Assembly (NCBI GenBank): GCA_937974825.1
Contig: CALJVD010000027.1
Span: 1 to 14,879, forward strand
Source of the DNA: an uncultured Oceanospirillaceae bacterium
Lineage (GTDB): Bacteria > Pseudomonadota > Gammaproteobacteria > Pseudomonadales > Oceanobacteraceae
Direction of reading: 5' to 3'
Length of the DNA: 14,879 nt
Positions 1 to 7,346 of the stretch are shown here, piece after piece. A program made the translations under genes and the position numbers. The notes beneath the pieces are model-generated. The model saw only the letters and a list, made by a program, of their open reading frames with translations. It was not told the origin of the DNA and did not search any database. Every line of letters begins with the position of its first letter. Position 1 is the first letter of the stretch.

Positions 1-20
1 GTGCCGTTCAAGAGGTGCGC

Positions 21-48
21 ATTATAGGCAGTTAAATATTTGCGTCAA
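21..48 (-). promoter_or_regulatory. rRNA-operon-type sigma-70 promoter pointing left out of the window
   Basis: On the minus strand a -35 TTGACG (43-48) is followed after 16 bp by a perfect -10 TATAAT (21-26), then a GC-containing stretch GCGCACC. This closely resembles Escherichia coli rrn P1 promoters, which carry CTATAATGCGCC at the -10/discriminator. Upstream, 60-74 holds a 15-bp palindrome (GTTAC-5-GTAAC) in the UP-element position within AT-rich DNA. The 16S gene itself is outside the window, so the rRNA assignment is inferred from promoter quality and from the remembered pssA-rRNA neighbourhood in Pseudomonas. Confidence 0.6.
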
Positions 49-90
49 TGGGTTTCATTGTTACGTTTTGTAACAGAGTCTTTTAGATAT

Positions 91-112
91 AAAAAAAGGC
101 CTTGCGGCCTTT
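91..112 (-). terminator. Rho-independent terminator of pssA
   Basis: A 7-bp perfect stem AAAGGCC (95-101) / GGCCTTT (106-112) with a 4-nt loop is followed on the minus strand by seven U (91-97). It begins 9 nt after the pssA stop codon and separates pssA from the strong leftward promoter at 21-48. Confidence 0.9.
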
Positions 113-120
113 CTTACATT

Positions 121-915
121 CTATTCTGTTGTGTCTTTACGCCATGTCGCTAGTGCATACACTGGACCTGATAAGGCGTAGCCTAAGAATATAGTTAGCA
201 ATACTTTTGCAGGATCTAATGAGACAACCACAAATCCTAATACTATTAAAAACAAAACAAGAAATGGAACCTTGCCGCTTATATCTAAGCCCTTAAAGCT
301 ATGGTACTTAAAGTTACTGACCATTAGCACACCGGCAAGTGCAACGATAAATGCAATAAGCCAAGATACATCGTCAGCTGGCACTTTTGTTTCACTAAAC
401 ATCCACACCATGCCCGCCACCATTGCTGCTGCTGCAGGGCTAGCTAGACCAGTGAAGAAATTTTTGTCGGCTGTATCTATCTGCGTATTAAAGCGTGCTA
501 AGCGCAAAGCTGCACCGGCAACAAATATAAATGCTGATACCCAACCTACTTTACCTAAATCTTGTAGCGCCCAACTAAAAGCCACTAACGCTGGCGCCAC
601 ACCGAAGGAAACCATGTCGGATAGACTGTCATACTCTGCACCAAAATCACTTTGTGTATTGGTCAGTCGTGCTACCCTGCCATCCATGCCATCCAGTATC
701 ATGGCTACAAAGATAGCAATGGATGCATTCACAAAGTCACCATTCATACTGGCAACAATGGCATAGAAACCAGAAAACAGCGCCGCCGTTGTAAATAGGT
801 TAGGCAGCAAATAAATACCTTTACGCCCCGGCCATTTTTCTGGATTTTTTACTGGTGCATTCTTAACAGCTTCGTTATCGGTTGCTGTGCTTTGTTCTTC
901 TTCGTGATTACTCAT
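121..915 (-). CDS. pssA: CDP-diacylglycerol--serine O-phosphatidyltransferase
   Basis: This inner-membrane enzyme joins CDP-diacylglycerol and L-serine to give phosphatidylserine and CMP, the first committed step to phosphatidylethanolamine. The 264-residue protein has the complete CDP-alcohol phosphatidyltransferase signature at residues 75-100: D75, D78-G79, A82-R83, G92, D96 and D100, with canonical spacing. The rest is hydrophobic, with several predicted membrane segments after a charged 30-residue N-terminus. It is therefore the CDP-alcohol-phosphatidyltransferase (subclass II) type, not the phospholipase D-like PssA of Escherichia coli. The ATG at 913-915 has only a weak purine-rich site (AGAG) about 9 nt upstream. 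It lies 50 bp downstream of ilvY on the same strand and has its own likely -10 box and terminator. The serine-transferase assignment, rather than another alcohol, rests on overall similarity and on the remembered ilvC-pssA neighbourhood. Confidence 0.93.
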   Translation of the reverse strand: MSNHEEEQSTATDNEAVKNAPVKNPEKWPGRKGIYLLPNLFTTAALFSGFYAIVASMNGDFVNASIAIFVAMILDGMDGRVARLTNTQSDFGAEYDSLSDMVSFGVAPALVAFSWALQDLGKVGWVSAFIFVAGAALRLARFNTQIDTADKNFFTGLASPAAAAMVAGMVWMFSETKVPADDVSWLIAFIVALAGVLMVSNFKYHSFKGLDISGKVPFLVLFLIVLGFVVVSLDPAKVLLTIFLGYALSGPVYALATWRKDTTE

Positions 916-941
916 GATGGTTACTCTGTAAATTTGTTCTC

Positions 942-970
942 ATTATAGTGCGCATTGTACTCTTATTAAA
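942..970 (-). promoter_or_regulatory. Candidate pssA promoter
   Basis: On the minus strand a perfect TATAAT (942-947) lies 27 bp before the pssA ATG. A poor -35, TTTAAT (965-970), is placed 17 bp further upstream and overlaps the ilvY stop codon. The -10 is strong but the -35 is weak, so this is a candidate only. Confidence 0.45.
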
Positions 971-1841
971 TAGCCGCTGTTTTCCATAGCGCCTGCAATA
1001 AGGGCTCGTTCAATCTAGTGCTTTGCGCACATAGGCCAATTGAGAATGGCTCAAGCTCTGGTTCTGCATTTAATATGCGTACTCTACCTGCTAATGGGCT
1101 ATTTCGTAATACCAGTTCAGGAACAACCCCTACCCCCACTCCTAATGCCACCATACTAACAATAGCTTCATTTCCTGTTACTTGCGCATATATATGTGGC
1201 TGTATATTTTTCGCTTTAAACCAACTATCGACTCGTACCCTCGCTAAACCTGTTTCTGACAACACCATAGGTACGGTCGACCAATCAATTTCATTGTTGT
1301 TTATTTCAGGCACCACACTCAGACTCTTAGGTGCAATAAACAACAGCGGTGTACTGGCCATCGCTTTAAAGACGAGTTCTTGAGGCAACTGTTCTGGGCG
1401 TGCCGCTATTACAACATCGGCTTCTTTTGATAGTACTCGGTTAATTGATTCAGCGGCATCACCGGTATGTATACGTAAGTCTACTTTAGGGTACTGATCT
1501 CGAAAGCGACTTAACAAATCAGCTAAAAAACTATAGCTGGCTGTGACCGAACAAAAGAGTGTTAGCTGTCCAGTTAAGTCGCTGACTTGAGTACTGACAC
1601 TCTTACGTAACTGTTGCCAGGCTAATAAAGTATTTTCCGCATGCTGTCTAAATTGCTCGCCGGCTGGGGTGATTTGTATAGGCGAGCTGTCTCTTATAAA
1701 GAGCTGCGCACCGATCTCTTCTTCCATGCGACTAATGCGTCTGCTTAGTGTAGATGGGCTCATATGTAGCTGCGTGCTTGCTTTACCCAAATGTAGGATA
1801 TTACTCAGGCTTAAGAATATACTCAGATCTTTGTAATCCAT
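966..1841 (-). CDS. ilvY: LysR-family transcriptional activator of ilvC (IlvY)
   Basis: IlvY is a LysR-type regulator. In enterics it activates ilvC when its inducer substrates, acetolactate or acetohydroxybutyrate, accumulate, and it represses its own gene. The 291-residue protein matches the enteric IlvY length (about 297). The winged HTH occupies residues 1-60, with MSPSTLSRRISRMEEEIG around 27-44. The effector-binding domain follows from about residue 91, starting LTGQLTLFCSVTASYS and including DWSTVP and NEAIVSMVALGVGVGVVPE, all strongly IlvY-like. It is divergent from ilvC, and the two operator-like palindromes at 1893-1938 sit between them. The chosen ATG matches the enteric N-terminus (MDxxDLxxFL). 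A purine-rich AGGTGG lies 13 nt upstream, longer than usual, so initiation may be inefficient. Confidence 0.95.
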   Translation of the reverse strand: MDYKDLSIFLSLSNILHLGKASTQLHMSPSTLSRRISRMEEEIGAQLFIRDSSPIQITPAGEQFRQHAENTLLAWQQLRKSVSTQVSDLTGQLTLFCSVTASYSFLADLLSRFRDQYPKVDLRIHTGDAAESINRVLSKEADVVIAARPEQLPQELVFKAMASTPLLFIAPKSLSVVPEINNNEIDWSTVPMVLSETGLARVRVDSWFKAKNIQPHIYAQVTGNEAIVSMVALGVGVGVVPELVLRNSPLAGRVRILNAEPELEPFSIGLCAQSTRLNEPLLQALWKTAAI

Positions 1842-1892
1842 TGTTATATAACACCCACCTTAAGTCTTTGATTTAATTGCACTCTTTAATCG

Positions 1893-1907
1893 TTGCATTT
1901 TATGCAA
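1893..1907. promoter_or_regulatory. IlvY operator O1 (proposed)
   Basis: A perfect palindrome, TTGCAT-TTT-ATGCAA, lies in the ilvY-ilvC intergenic region. It fits the T-N11-A style of LysR-type sites. A second copy (13 of 15 positions identical) is centred 31 bp away, about three helical turns, matching the tandem operator arrangement known for enteric ilvYC. This one is nearer ilvY and would be the primary IlvY anchoring site. Confidence 0.72.
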
Positions 1908-1923
1908 TAAAACAGAGCAAATA

Positions 1924-1938
1924 TAGCATTTTACGCAA
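1924..1938. promoter_or_regulatory. IlvY operator O2 (proposed)
   Basis: TAGCAT-TTT-ACGCAA differs from O1 at 2 of 15 positions and lies on the same DNA face, 31 bp centre to centre. It overlaps the proposed -35 of ilvC (1930-1935), the position expected for an activation site bound in the presence of inducer. Confidence 0.65.
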
Positions 1939-1958
1939 CGCCTTTCTTGTTTTAATAT
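1930..1958 (+). promoter_or_regulatory. Candidate ilvC promoter
   Basis: TTTACG (1930-1935) and TAATAT (1953-1958) are spaced 17 bp apart; each matches 4 of 6 consensus bases. The weakness and the overlap of the -35 with O2 fit an activator-dependent promoter. An alternative pair, TTGTTT (1947-1952) with TATACA (1971-1976), has 18-bp spacing and cannot be excluded. Confidence 0.45.
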
Positions 1959-1999
1959 GTCGTCGACTTTTATACATACACTCATCAGTGGAGAAACCC

Positions 2000-3490
2000 A
2001 TGAGTTCTAACTATTTCAATACGCTGAACCTGCGTCAGCAACTAGACCAACTAGGTCGTTGTCGTTTCATGGATCGTTCAGAGTTTGAATCTGAATGTGA
2101 TTACTTGAAAGGCAAAAAAATCGTTATTATCGGCTGTGGTGCTCAAGGCTTAAACCAAGGCTTGAACATGCGCGATTCTGGCTTAGACGTTTCTTACACA
2201 TTACGTGCTGCAGCAATCGCAGAAAAGCGTCAATCTTGGAAAAACGCTACTGATAACGGCTTCACCGTTGGCACCTACGAAGAATTAATTCCTCAAGCTG
2301 ATTTACTAATCAACTTAACTCCTGACAAGCAACACACTAACGTTGTTAATGACGTAATGCCTTTAATGAAACAAGGCGCTGCCTTAGGTTACAGCCATGG
2401 TTTCAACATTGTTGAAGAAGGCATGGAAATTCGTAAAGACATTACTGTTGTAATGGTTGCCCCTAAATGCCCAGGTTCTGAAGTACGTGAAGAATATAAG
2501 CGTGGCTTCGGTGTTCCAACGCTTATTGCTGTTCACCCAGAAAACGATCCTAATGGCGACGGTCTAGAAATCGCTAAAGCATGGGCGGCTGGTACTGGTG
2601 GTCACCGTGCAGGCGTTTTAGAGTCTTCTTTCGTTGCTGAAGTTAAGTCCGACTTAATGGGCGAGCAAACCATTCTTTGCGGTATGTTACAAACTGGTGC
2701 AATTCTTGGTTTTGATAAAATGGTTGCAGACGGCATCGACGCTGGCTACGCAGCCAAGTTAATTCAGTACGGTTGGGAAACAGTTACCGAAGCGCTTAAG
2801 CATGGCGGTATCACTAACATGATGGACCGTTTATCGAACCCTGCAAAAATTGTTGCATTCGATATGGCTGAAGATTTAAAAGACCTAATGCGTCCTTTAT
2901 TCCGTAAGCACCAAGACGACATTATGACAGGCGAATTCTCTCGCAACATGATGATTGACTGGGCAAACGACGATAAAAACCTATTAACTTGGCGTGAAGA
3001 AACGGCTGAAACAGGCTTCGAAAAAGCACCTTCTTCAGACGTTGAAATTGACGAGCAAGAATACTTTGATCACGGCATCATGTTAGTTGCTATGGTTAAA
3101 GCCGGTGTTGAACTAGCGTTCGAAACTATGGTTGAAAGCGGTATCGTTGAAGAGTCGGCTTACTATGAATCTCTACACGAGACTCCATTAATCGCCAACA
3201 CTATCGCACGTCGTAAGCTTTATGAAATGAACGTTGTGATTTCTGACACAGCTGAATACGGTAACTACCTATTCTCTCACGCTGCAGTACCTCTACTACG
3301 TGAGAAGTTCATGCCTAACATCAGCACTGACGTGATTGGTAAAGGCTTAAACGTTAAGTCTAACTCTGTAGACAACCAGCGTTTAATCGAAGTGAACGAT
3401 GCAATTCGCAACCACCCTGTTGAGTGGGTTGGTGCAGAATTACGTGGCTACATGACTGATATGAAGCGTATCGTTGAAGCGCAAAACTAA
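2000..3490 (+). CDS. ilvC: Ketol-acid reductoisomerase, class II (long form)
   Basis: This NADPH- and Mg-dependent enzyme converts acetolactate and acetohydroxybutyrate to the dihydroxy acids of valine, leucine and isoleucine synthesis, in the cytoplasm. The 496-residue protein aligns almost end to end with the 491-residue Escherichia coli IlvC. The Rossmann loop is GCGAQGLNQG (45-54). Catalytic and metal residues are intact: H133, D218 and E222 in SDLMGEQ, then E390, E394 and S415 in the duplicated C-terminal knotted domain that defines class II. The open frame extends 41 codons further upstream to 1877, but that extension crosses both operators. The ATG at 2000 begins MSSNYFNTLNLRQQL as in enterics and has a GTGGAG site 6 nt before it, so I start there. 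It is transcribed alone, divergent from ilvY. Confidence 0.97.
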   Translation: MSSNYFNTLNLRQQLDQLGRCRFMDRSEFESECDYLKGKKIVIIGCGAQGLNQGLNMRDSGLDVSYTLRAAAIAEKRQSWKNATDNGFTVGTYEELIPQADLLINLTPDKQHTNVVNDVMPLMKQGAALGYSHGFNIVEEGMEIRKDITVVMVAPKCPGSEVREEYKRGFGVPTLIAVHPENDPNGDGLEIAKAWAAGTGGHRAGVLESSFVAEVKSDLMGEQTILCGMLQTGAILGFDKMVADGIDAGYAAKLIQYGWETVTEALKHGGITNMMDRLSNPAKIVAFDMAEDLKDLMRPLFRKHQDDIMTGEFSRNMMIDWANDDKNLLTWREETAETGFEKAPSSDVEIDEQEYFDHGIMLVAMVKAGVELAFETMVESGIVEESAYYESLHETPLIANTIARRKLYEMNVVISDTAEYGNYLFSHAAVPLLREKFMPNISTDVIGKGLNVKSNSVDNQRLIEVNDAIRNHPVEWVGAELRGYMTDMKRIVEAQN

Positions 3491-3505
3491 GCGCCTCATT
3501 AACAA

Positions 3506-3524
3506 GGGCTATATTTTATAGCCC
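3506..3524. repeat. Hairpin just after ilvC
   Basis: A perfect 8-bp stem GGGCTATA / TATAGCCC with a 3-nt loop starts 16 nt past the ilvC stop. No U-run follows it, so it is not itself a terminator. It could protect the ilvC 3' end or assist the terminator just downstream. Confidence 0.6.
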
Positions 3525-3539
3525 GCGTTAAAACAATAA

Positions 3540-3572
3540 AGCCGCCAATGTATTTCACTGGCGGCTTTTTTT
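3540..3572 (+). terminator. ilvC terminator, probably bidirectional with sufE
   Basis: An 8-bp perfect stem AGCCGCCA (3540-3547) / TGGCGGCT (3559-3566) encloses an 11-nt loop and runs into seven T (3566-3572) on the plus strand. ilvC and the sufE-family gene converge here. On the minus strand the stem is followed by a weaker U-rich stretch, so it may also end the sufE transcript. Confidence 0.92.
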
Positions 3573-3594
3573 ATGCAATTTTTTATGCGTTTGT

Positions 3595-4032
3595 TTAAGC
3601 AGCAACCGCTTGTGCCGTTGCTTGTATCCGCTTAACCATTGAACGAATACCGTTACCACGGGTTGGACTTAAGTGTTTTAACAGGTCTATTTGCTCAAAA
3701 TAACCTTCGATATCAAATGCAATAATATCGGCTGCCGTTTTATTGTTGTATGCCGCTAACACCACACCTAACAAACCACGAACAATATGCGCATCAGAGT
3801 AGGCTTCAAACTGCATAACCCCATCGTGAACTTCACTGTCTATCCACACTTGGCTTTGGCAGCCACGTAGTAAATACTCATCCGTTTGTTTGCTTTCTGG
3901 CATCGCTGGAAGCTCTTTGCCTAAATCAATGATGTATTTATAACGCTCTTCCCAGTCATCAAAAAAACTAAGGGTATCTAAGATTTCTTCACTGGTAATG
4001 GTGCTACCGAACGGATTTTCAATAAGTGCCAT
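3595..4032 (-). CDS. sufE: SufE/CsdE family cysteine desulfuration protein
   Basis: SufE-family proteins accept persulfide sulfur from a cysteine desulfurase (SufS or CsdA), stimulate it and pass sulfur on for Fe-S cluster assembly or other thio-products. The 145-residue protein has the expected length. It carries the acceptor cysteine C58 in LLRGCQSQVWI, the conserved HIVRGLLGVVLAAYNNKTA helix region and the C-terminal HLSPTRGNGIRSMVKRI. The N-terminal NPFGSTIT resembles CsdE (HPFGTTVT), so SufE versus CsdE cannot be settled. No desulfurase or suf cluster is adjacent. It sits 71 bp downstream of the exporter permease on the same strand with no terminator between, so read-through is possible. 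No clear Shine-Dalgarno sequence precedes the ATG. Confidence 0.88.
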   Translation of the reverse strand: MALIENPFGSTITSEEILDTLSFFDDWEERYKYIIDLGKELPAMPESKQTDEYLLRGCQSQVWIDSEVHDGVMQFEAYSDAHIVRGLLGVVLAAYNNKTAADIIAFDIEGYFEQIDLLKHLSPTRGNGIRSMVKRIQATAQAVAA

Positions 4033-4068
4033 AATAAGAGTATCGTTTTTCGTCTGTAAAAAAATCGC

Positions 4069-4074
4069 ATTATA
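4069..4074 (-). promoter_or_regulatory. Candidate -10 box for sufE
   Basis: A perfect minus-strand TATAAT lies 36 bp before the sufE ATG, inside the near-palindrome GCGTTATAATGCG. No recognisable -35 occurs at 16-18 bp upstream, so promoter status rests on the -10 alone. Confidence 0.4.
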
Positions 4075-4103
4075 ACGCAGCCAGCCATGCTCCGCGACCG
4101 CTA

Positions 4104-5321
4104 CTACATAGAGCGAAGTGCATCGATAGGATTTAACCTTGCCGCTCGCCGTGCTGGAAAGTACCCAAACACTACGCCGACCATGGCAGAAAAAATAAAG
4201 GCTACTAGGGTAATGACTGGATCAAACAAATAGGGCACCCCCATTAGCATCGAGCCTGTTATAGACAGTATTAGTGCAAGCACAATTCCTAGTATTCCAC
4301 CTAGCGACGATAGCACCACTGCTTCTACCAAGAACTGCCAAAGCACTTCATGTTCTAAGGCACCAATCGCTAAACGTATGCCAATTTCTCGTGTTCGTTC
4401 TGTGACCGATACTAGCATAATATTCATAATACCAATGCCACCCACCAACAGACTTACGCCCGCTACGGCACCCAATAAGCTTGTCATAATTCGGGTGGTA
4501 CTTGCCAAAGTATCTGCCAACTCTGTGGTGTCCATAATATTAAAGTTAGACGGTGACCGTGGGGCAATATTGCGTCGCAAGTTAAACAATGTGGTTAAAC
4601 GCTTTTTCACGTGTTCTCGGTCGATATTATCTTCTAAAGATACATATATTTGCTGTACTTCTCGGTTACCTGAAATGCGTTGAGAAAAAGTTGGGAAAGG
4701 TAGAACAATTGTATCGTCTTGGTCACTTCCAAAACTGGTTAATCCTTTAGCTTTTAATGTGCCAACAACCGTACAGGTAAAACGCCCTAGCCTTAATGTT
4801 TCACCAATTGGGTTTTCTTTTATCAGCTCTCGAATAATGGTTTGTCCAATCAGACAAACGGCCCCACCAAGCTGCTCTTCTTCGTATGAAAACTCGCGCC
4901 CACTTTCTAATGTCCAATTACCTGCAATTAGGTATTCGTTTGTGCTGCCGTAAACGGTTGTGCTCCAGTTGTTATTGCCATACACCACGGTAGATTGCGA
5001 TCGACTTAACGGAGCTATAGCTTTAACCCCTGCGATCTCACTGCGTACAGCCTCTACATCAGACAGTTCAAATGAGGGTGCATCTTGGCGGCTACGCCCA
5101 TGCCCAAAGCCTTGTCCGCGATTTACCATTAATAAGTTACTACCAAGGCTGGCGACTTGCTCTGTCACCTGCAAGGTGGCTCCTCGTCCTAGCGTAACCA
5201 TAGTAATTACAGCAGCCACACCAATAATAATGCCTAAGGTGGTTAAAAAAGATCGTAGCAGGTTACGGCGTATTTCTTGCACAGCCAGCTTAAAGGCATT
5301 GGCTAGCATTTGTTTAAACAT
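4104..5321 (-). CDS. MacB-like ABC transporter permease (FtsX-type)
   Basis: This is the inner-membrane permease half of a type VII (MacB-like) ABC exporter, which works as a mechanotransmission pump moving periplasmic substrates through an outer-membrane channel. The 405-residue protein shows the standard order: TM1 at about 22-45 (FLTTLGIIIGVAAVITMV), a large periplasmic MacB_PCD domain (about 46-275), then three helices at about 279-304, 329-355 and 368-390 in the FtsX domain. The family motif TERTREIGIRLAIGA and the ending PARRAARLNPIDALR are intact. Its ATPase is a separate gene whose stop codon overlaps this start by 8 nt, so the two are probably translationally coupled. Substrate cannot be read from sequence; peptides, lipopeptides, macrolide-type compounds and siderophores are known for relatives. 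Confidence 0.93.
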   Translation of the reverse strand: MFKQMLANAFKLAVQEIRRNLLRSFLTTLGIIIGVAAVITMVTLGRGATLQVTEQVASLGSNLLMVNRGQGFGHGRSRQDAPSFELSDVEAVRSEIAGVKAIAPLSRSQSTVVYGNNNWSTTVYGSTNEYLIAGNWTLESGREFSYEEEQLGGAVCLIGQTIIRELIKENPIGETLRLGRFTCTVVGTLKAKGLTSFGSDQDDTIVLPFPTFSQRISGNREVQQIYVSLEDNIDREHVKKRLTTLFNLRRNIAPRSPSNFNIMDTTELADTLASTTRIMTSLLGAVAGVSLLVGGIGIMNIMLVSVTERTREIGIRLAIGALEHEVLWQFLVEAVVLSSLGGILGIVLALILSITGSMLMGVPYLFDPVITLVAFIFSAMVGVVFGYFPARRAARLNPIDALRSM

Positions 5322-6027
5322 GATGCCCCCCTGCTTTAAGCGTATTTAACTCGTCACGCTCTACCACACCATCTTTAAAGTGAATAATTCGATTTCCAAA
5401 CTCTGCCATTTCAGGCTCGTGTGTGACCATTAGAATGGTTAAATCTTGCTCGGTGTTTAAATCAGCTAACAGACGCATGACTTCAAGACTGCGCTCTGTG
5501 TCTAAATTACCTGTTGGCTCATCGGCCAGCAATATTGCAGGGTTAGTAGCCAAAGCTCGTGCAATTGCCACGCGCTGTTGTTGCCCACCAGAAAGTTCTT
5601 CTGAGGTATGCTTTGCCCAAGGCGCTAACCCAACTTTCTCTAGGGCTTCCATAGCAATTTTATGACGTTCTTTTTTGCTTAATCCGCGATACACCAAGGG
5701 CAGCTCTACATTCTCAAGAGCAGTGGTGCGTGCTAGTAAATTAAACCCTTGGAATACAAAACCAATATGCTGTCGACGCAGTAGTGCTCGCTGATGTCGA
5801 TTTAATTGAGAAACGGGCACGCCTTGAAAGTAATACTCCCCAGTCGTGAGCACATCTAGGCAACCAATAATATTCATTACCGTGGATTTACCCGAGCCAC
5901 TCGGCCCCATCAGGGACACAAACTGTCCAGCTAGAATAGAAAAATTGACGCCTTTTAAAGCCTGATAAGCAATGCCACCTTGACCATAGGTTTTAGTGAC
6001 TTGTTGAAACTCGATTAAAGCACTCAT
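5314..6027 (-). CDS. ABC transporter ATP-binding protein, MacB/LolD-type
   Basis: This is the nucleotide-binding subunit that powers the adjacent permease. The 237-residue protein has every ABC motif: Walker A GPSGSGKST (41-49), Q-loop Q93, signature LSGGQQQ (145-151), Walker B ILLADE (165-170), D-loop following EPTGNLD, and switch histidine H203 in VTHE. The family resembles the N-terminal ATPase domain of MacB and the lipoprotein-release ATPase LolD. Context with an FtsX permease, adaptor and outer-membrane factor favours the export role. Its start overlaps the adaptor stop by 4 nt and its end overlaps the permease start by 8 nt. Confidence 0.95.
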   Translation of the reverse strand: MSALIEFQQVTKTYGQGGIAYQALKGVNFSILAGQFVSLMGPSGSGKSTVMNIIGCLDVLTTGEYYFQGVPVSQLNRHQRALLRRQHIGFVFQGFNLLARTTALENVELPLVYRGLSKKERHKIAMEALEKVGLAPWAKHTSEELSGGQQQRVAIARALATNPAILLADEPTGNLDTERSLEVMRLLADLNTEQDLTILMVTHEPEMAEFGNRIIHFKDGVVERDELNTLKAGGHHV

Positions 6028-7346
6028 TTAACAACACTGACCGCATCGCTAATGACTAAATCGCCCTCGGCTAAGTCGCCACTGACAATTTGAGTATGTG
6101 CACCATTACTAATGCCAATTTTGACAGCCACTTCAACGGGCTTATCATCCCGTAATACCCACAGGGTGGCGTCTCGTGCTTGTAATTGTTCACTGACTGC
6201 ATTTTCTTCACCCGCCTGCTTCGCACCAGTACGTCGGAATCTTGGAATAAGCGCTCCTGTTATGCCGCGGGATTGTTGTGCTTGCGCTGAGCTACCCTCT
6301 GCAGGCTGATAACGTAAAGCTGCGTTTTCAATTACCAAGGTATCTTTAGCTGATGCCACGGCTATTTCACTGACCGCAGTCATACCTGGCAGCAAGGCTA
6401 AATCATCGTTATCGACACTGAGTACGGTGTCATAAGACACCACGCTAGAGCTAGTCGCAGCGTTTTTCTCACTGGAACTTGCTAAGCGTATTTGAGTAAT
6501 TTCTGCTTCAAATTGACGTCCGCGATATGCATCTACTGTGAAAGTAGCTTTTTGACCAACCTCAACCACACCAATATCGGCTTCATCAACGGCGACTATC
6601 AGCTCCATGGCTTTTAAATCACGTGCTAATAAAAATAATACTGGAGCCGAGAATGATGAAGCAACGGTTTGCCCCGGCTCAGCAGAGCGGCTTAGCACTA
6701 CCCCATCAATAGGTGAGACTAAGGTGCTTTTCACTAGGTCAGACTCGGTAAATTCTAATTGCGCTTGTGCGTTATCGACATTAGCTAAAGCTTGCTCTAA
6801 ATTCGCTTCCGCCTTAGCTAAACTGACGCGAGTATTATCCATAACCTGCTGTGACGGATGCTTGCCAGCACTGGCTTTCCACACGTTCTGGTAATATTGA
6901 TAATTAAGCTTGGCTTCTTCTAGGTTCGCTTCCGCACTTTTAACCTGAGCCTTAGCTGAGCGCAGGCTACTTTTTCTTTGAAGTAACGTGGCGTTAAGTT
7001 TACTGGTATCTAATTGAGCGAGTTTCTGTCCGACCGTAACTTTGTCATTAAAGTCGACATAAACATCTTCTAAGATTCCAGACAATTCAGAACTCACTTC
7101 GACTTGGTCTTTAGGGGTTACATTCCCTGTCGCCGAGACTGTGAGCGCTAAATCCATACGCTTTACCGGTGCTGTTTTGTAGCGCATTTCAACTTCTTTA
7201 CTCGTACCTAGCCAATACCAGCCGACGCCGACGACTAACAATACAAGTACAATGATGCCTAACCACATTTTACGACTGAATTGTCCTGTTGCGATTAGCC
7301 CTAGTTCTTTAACTTTTGCTTGTTGTTCGTTATTCACTCGTTGCAC
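6024..7346 (-). CDS. MacA-like periplasmic adaptor (HlyD/RND membrane fusion protein)
   Basis: This inner-membrane-anchored adaptor links the permease to the outer-membrane channel. The 440-residue protein has one N-terminal membrane helix (about 27-47) and two halves of a lipoyl-like domain (about 80-113 and 207-232). They flank a long coiled-coil hairpin (about 114-206) rich in A, Q, L, E and K. A beta-barrel domain and a membrane-proximal domain follow. LVSPIDGVVLSR and GQTVA are the usual lipoyl return motifs. A Gln/Ala/Gly-rich stretch at about 345-395 interrupts the membrane-proximal domain, as in several MacA homologues. Its start overlaps the end of the outer-membrane factor gene by 17 nt, so the ATG lies within that upstream gene. 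Confidence 0.93.
   Translation of the reverse strand: MQRVNNEQQAKVKELGLIATGQFSRKMWLGIIVLVLLVVGVGWYWLGTSKEVEMRYKTAPVKRMDLALTVSATGNVTPKDQVEVSSELSGILEDVYVDFNDKVTVGQKLAQLDTSKLNATLLQRKSSLRSAKAQVKSAEANLEEAKLNYQYYQNVWKASAGKHPSQQVMDNTRVSLAKAEANLEQALANVDNAQAQLEFTESDLVKSTLVSPIDGVVLSRSAEPGQTVASSFSAPVLFLLARDLKAMELIVAVDEADIGVVEVGQKATFTVDAYRGRQFEAEITQIRLASSSEKNAATSSSVVSYDTVLSVDNDDLALLPGMTAVSEIAVASAKDTLVIENAALRYQPAEGSSAQAQQSRGITGALIPRFRRTGAKQAGEENAVSEQLQARDATLWVLRDDKPVEVAVKIGISNGAHTQIVSGDLAEGDLVISDAVSVVK

Noticed and set aside
60..74. Fis-binding site upstream of the rrn-type promoter
   Set aside because: The 15-bp palindrome has G and C at the ends, but the internal Y-R steps of the Fis core motif are absent.
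272..766. 164-codon plus-strand open frame inside pssA
   Set aside because: It is antisense to a gene with a complete catalytic motif, and its Ala/Thr/Ser/Lys-rich translation is typical of a shadow frame.
1877..1999. In-frame N-terminal extension of ilvC by 41 codons
   Set aside because: It crosses both IlvY operators and the promoter candidates, has no Shine-Dalgarno, and the ATG at 2000 gives the enteric N-terminus with a good ribosome site.
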